Source: Acinetobacter gyllenbergii CIP 110306 = MTCC 11365 (GTDB taxonomy: Bacteria > Pseudomonadota > Gammaproteobacteria > Pseudomonadales > Moraxellaceae). Taken from it: a stretch of DNA of 42,482 nucleotides. This document shows positions 40,834 through 42,482 of the stretch, piece after piece. Each line of letters starts with the position of its first letter. Position 1 is the stretch's first letter. The translations under genes were made by a program, and so were the position numbers. The DNA is taken from contig NZ_ATGG01000064.1 of assembly GCF_000413855.1 (NCBI RefSeq), positions 1 to 42,482 of the forward strand, read 5' to 3'. The notes beneath the pieces are model-generated. The model was not told where the DNA came from. It was given only the letters and a program-made list of their open reading frames with translations, and did not search any database.

Positions 40834-42039
40834 ATGGGCATACAAAAAATACTCAATGCAGATGCGCAATATGGTGTTCCAGTGAAAATTTTCACAACCG
40901 ATATTGATAGCGAAAGTATTGAACAACTGAAAAAAATGGCACAACTGCAATTTGTTTATTCACATATTGCGGTGATGCCTGATGTACATGTCGGCAAAGG
41001 TGCGACCGTAGGCAGCGTCATTCCTACCAAAAATGCCATCATCCCCGCAGCTGTCGGTGTTGATATTGGTTGTGGGATGAATGCGATTCGACTCAACCTC
41101 AAGGCCTCACAGCTTCCAGACAACCTCGCACCGCTACGTCATGCCATTGAACGTAAGGTTCCTGTGGGCTTTGAACTGCATAAACAAGTAAAAGCAAAAG
41201 CTTCTAGCATTATTCCTCTGGAGAAACGCTTACAACCGATCATCAAAAAACATCCAGGTTTGGTTCGGATGCTCAGAAAGTTTGATGCCACTTGGCAAAA
41301 ACAACTGGGGACCTTAGGTGGCGGCAATCACTTTATCGAACTGTGTTTAGATGAAAATCAGGATGTTTGGGTCATGCTGCATTCTGGTAGCCGCGGTTTA
41401 GGCAATGTGATTGGAACCTACTTCATTGAATTGGCAAAGAAAGAAGCACAGCATCGTTTCGGTCATGTCCCTGACAAAGACTTAAGTTATTTTGCTGAAG
41501 GTTCAAATAGTTTTGATGATTATGTTGAAGCCGTGGAATGGGCACAAGAATATGCCTTTGAAAATCGACGTGAAATGATGCGTCTGATTTTAGAAGCAAT
41601 CCGCCCACTGCTACCACCGTTTCAAATGACCAAAGAAGCAATTAACTGCCACCACAATTACGTCAGTCAAGAAACTCACTTTGGTGAGAATCTCTTGATT
41701 ACACGTAAAGGTGCAATTCGAGCAGGTCAAGATGAATTAGGCATTATCCCTGGCTCAATGGGAGCACGCTCCTATATTGTAAAAGGCAAAGCCAATCCTG
41801 AGTCCTTCTGTTCATGCTCACATGGCGCAGGACGTAAAATGAGTCGCAGCAAAGCCAAACTACTGTTTAGTCAGGATGATTTGATTCAGCAAACCCAAGG
41901 GATTGAATGTCGAAAAGACAGTGCTGTGATTGATGAAATTCCAGCTGCTTATAAAGATATTGATCAAGTCATGGCAAACCAATCTGATTTGATCGAAATC
42001 GTACATACCCTCAAACAGATTTTATGTATCAAAGGATAA
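40834..42039 (+). CDS. rtcB: RNA ligase RtcB
   Basis: A 401-residue RtcB that joins 2',3'-cyclic phosphate to 5'-OH RNA ends using GTP and Mn. Conserved pieces are HIAVMPDVHVGKGATVGSVIP, GVDIGCGMNAIR with the metal-binding Cys, LGTLGGGNHFIE, LHSGSRGLGN, NCHHNYVSQE, ITRKGAIRAG, and FCSCSHGAGRKMSR, whose His carries GMP in the reaction. Alignment to the E. coli enzyme is collinear; the region 105-140 differs. No rtcA or sigma-54-type rtcR is in the window, so the E. coli-style rtc operon is not conserved here. A 52-codon ORF follows four bases after the stop. Confidence 0.95.
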   Translation: MGIQKILNADAQYGVPVKIFTTDIDSESIEQLKKMAQLQFVYSHIAVMPDVHVGKGATVGSVIPTKNAIIPAAVGVDIGCGMNAIRLNLKASQLPDNLAPLRHAIERKVPVGFELHKQVKAKASSIIPLEKRLQPIIKKHPGLVRMLRKFDATWQKQLGTLGGGNHFIELCLDENQDVWVMLHSGSRGLGNVIGTYFIELAKKEAQHRFGHVPDKDLSYFAEGSNSFDDYVEAVEWAQEYAFENRREMMRLILEAIRPLLPPFQMTKEAINCHHNYVSQETHFGENLLITRKGAIRAGQDELGIIPGSMGARSYIVKGKANPESFCSCSHGAGRKMSRSKAKLLFSQDDLIQQTQGIECRKDSAVIDEIPAAYKDIDQVMANQSDLIEIVHTLKQILCIKG

Positions 42040-42043
42040 TCAA

Positions 42044-42202
42044 ATGAAACTCAAAGAAATGCCAAAAATTAAAGTCCGCAACCCTGTAGCGCTTTCGCCT
42101 TTATTACATAAAGGTGGAATTCATGAAACAGAGAAACCTCGAGCACAGCATCGACGTGAAAGACAAAATACTAAGCAGCAGCTTAAAAAAGAAATATGGT
42201 AA
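42044..42202 (+). CDS. Small basic protein following rtcB
   Basis: A 52-residue, strongly basic protein, beginning four bases after the rtcB stop with AGGA seven bases before its ATG. It contains KVRNPVALSPLLHKGGIHE and a charged tail rich in Arg, Gln and Lys ending in IW. The NPVA.SPLL.KGG pattern recalls short conserved proteins of other Proteobacteria, but I cannot name the family with certainty. Tight linkage suggests co-translation and a shared role with RtcB, possibly RNA binding; this is inference. Confidence 0.7.
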   Translation: MKLKEMPKIKVRNPVALSPLLHKGGIHETEKPRAQHRRERQNTKQQLKKEIW

Positions 42203-42256
42203 ATAATTAATAGTGATTAAAATATTTTAAACCTATTCAATAAAAGGAGAATCCCA

Positions 42257-42325
42257 ATGTTTTATGACTTAAATCCATCATATAAAAAAAGCGACTCTGA
42301 CGAGTCGCTTTTTTTCAGTTCATAA
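42257..42325 (+). CDS. Possible 22-codon ORF overlapping a terminator
   Basis: AAAGGAGAATCCCA precedes an ATG that opens a 22-codon frame (MFYDLNPSYKKSDSDESLFFSS). Its second half is the terminator hairpin itself. The ribosome-binding site is good, but the overlap with the terminator makes a chance frame or a decayed gene start equally likely. Confidence 0.3.
   Translation: MFYDLNPSYKKSDSDESLFFSS
42284..42315. terminator. Bidirectional terminator between the rtcB unit and ompA
   Basis: A perfect 14-base stem (aaaaaaagcgactc / gagtcgcttttttt) with loop TGAC lies between the rtcB-linked genes and the convergent ompA end. Confidence 0.93.
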
Positions 42326-42332
42326 ACTCAAA

Positions 42333-42482
42333 TTATTGAGCTTGTTGACCTGGTTGTACAAGAACAGTACGGCTACCAGTAATCGCAGCGAATACGCGAC
42401 GGTTCATAGCACGACCTTCTTTAGTTTTGTTGTCAGCAATCGGTTGATCCCAAGCGAAACCTTGAGTTGTCAAACGAGTTGC
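42333..42482 (-). CDS. ompA: OmpA family outer-membrane protein, C-terminal part
   Basis: The last 49 residues of a minus-strand gene that continues beyond the right edge. TTQGFAWDQPIADNKTKEGRAMNRRVF is the end of an OmpA peptidoglycan-binding domain, with the conserved N..T..GRA.NRRV motif. The tail GSRTVLVQPGQQAQ is like the C-terminus of Acinetobacter OmpA (Omp38). It anchors the outer membrane to diaminopimelate in peptidoglycan. Confidence 0.88.
   Translation of the reverse strand, partial: ATRLTTQGFAWDQPIADNKTKEGRAMNRRVFAAITGSRTVLVQPGQQAQ

Overview
The window looks like chromosomal DNA of an Acinetobacter species. It is AT-rich, with the dense gammaproteobacterial gene order expected of Moraxellaceae. 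Recognisable markers include a Pil-Chp chemosensory cluster of the Acinetobacter/Pseudomonas type, a signal-peptide-less YkuD protein resembling A. baumannii ElsL/LdtK, an OmpA C-terminus of the Acinetobacter kind, and many small Acinetobacter-type conserved proteins. The species cannot be fixed from sequence alone. Most of the window is ordinary core genome.

Layout. 1-2536 (minus strand) is a type VI secretion effector module: a PAAR tip protein, a VRR-NUC nuclease effector, and two tandem DUF3396 immunity-like genes, the second cut by the window edge. 2777-6767 holds a PepSY/flavodoxin reductase with a candidate Fur box, a YdcF-like membrane protein and a DUF2750 protein. 6815-7582 is a six-gene tRNA operon (Val and Asp, three of each) behind a near-consensus promoter. 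7746-9956 carries the YkuD protein, a tandem intergenic repeat array, a YbaN-like protein and a DUF1853 protein. 10080-11477 has a tiny entericidin-like lipoprotein and dapE.

11526-20682 (minus strand) is the Pil-Chp twitching-motility system, read pilG, pilH, pilI, pilJ, chpA/pilL and a CheW-like chpC candidate. ChpA contains a near-perfect internal duplication of one Hpt domain. 20962-26601 contains a DUF4124-like periplasmic protein, proS, yegP, yjdM, a small cluster of unknown or minor genes (DUF488, DUF2004-like, SRPBCC) and ygfZ. 26730-28591 is a three-gene block of two DsbC/G-like periplasmic thiol proteins flanking a small tyrosine phosphatase. It is followed by a Sel1-repeat protein, a YncD/PqqU-like TonB receptor, mutM, a parvulin, a gamma-glutamylcyclotransferase-like protein, mscL, typA, a xanthine permease, rsmC and lysP. 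The right end has rtcB with a 52-residue companion ORF and the tail of ompA.

The regions that hold more than housekeeping genes are: the T6SS effector/immunity island; the repeat array at 8399-8640, which runs into a coding region; the duplicated Hpt domain; the structured intergenic DNA before lysP; and the 40640-40791 unit between lysP and rtcB. That unit has an excellent ribosome-binding site, an in-frame stop after nine codons, a hairpin and a terminator, and it looks like either the relic of a peroxiredoxin gene or a leader peptide/small RNA. No insertion sequences, CRISPR arrays or prophage genes were seen.
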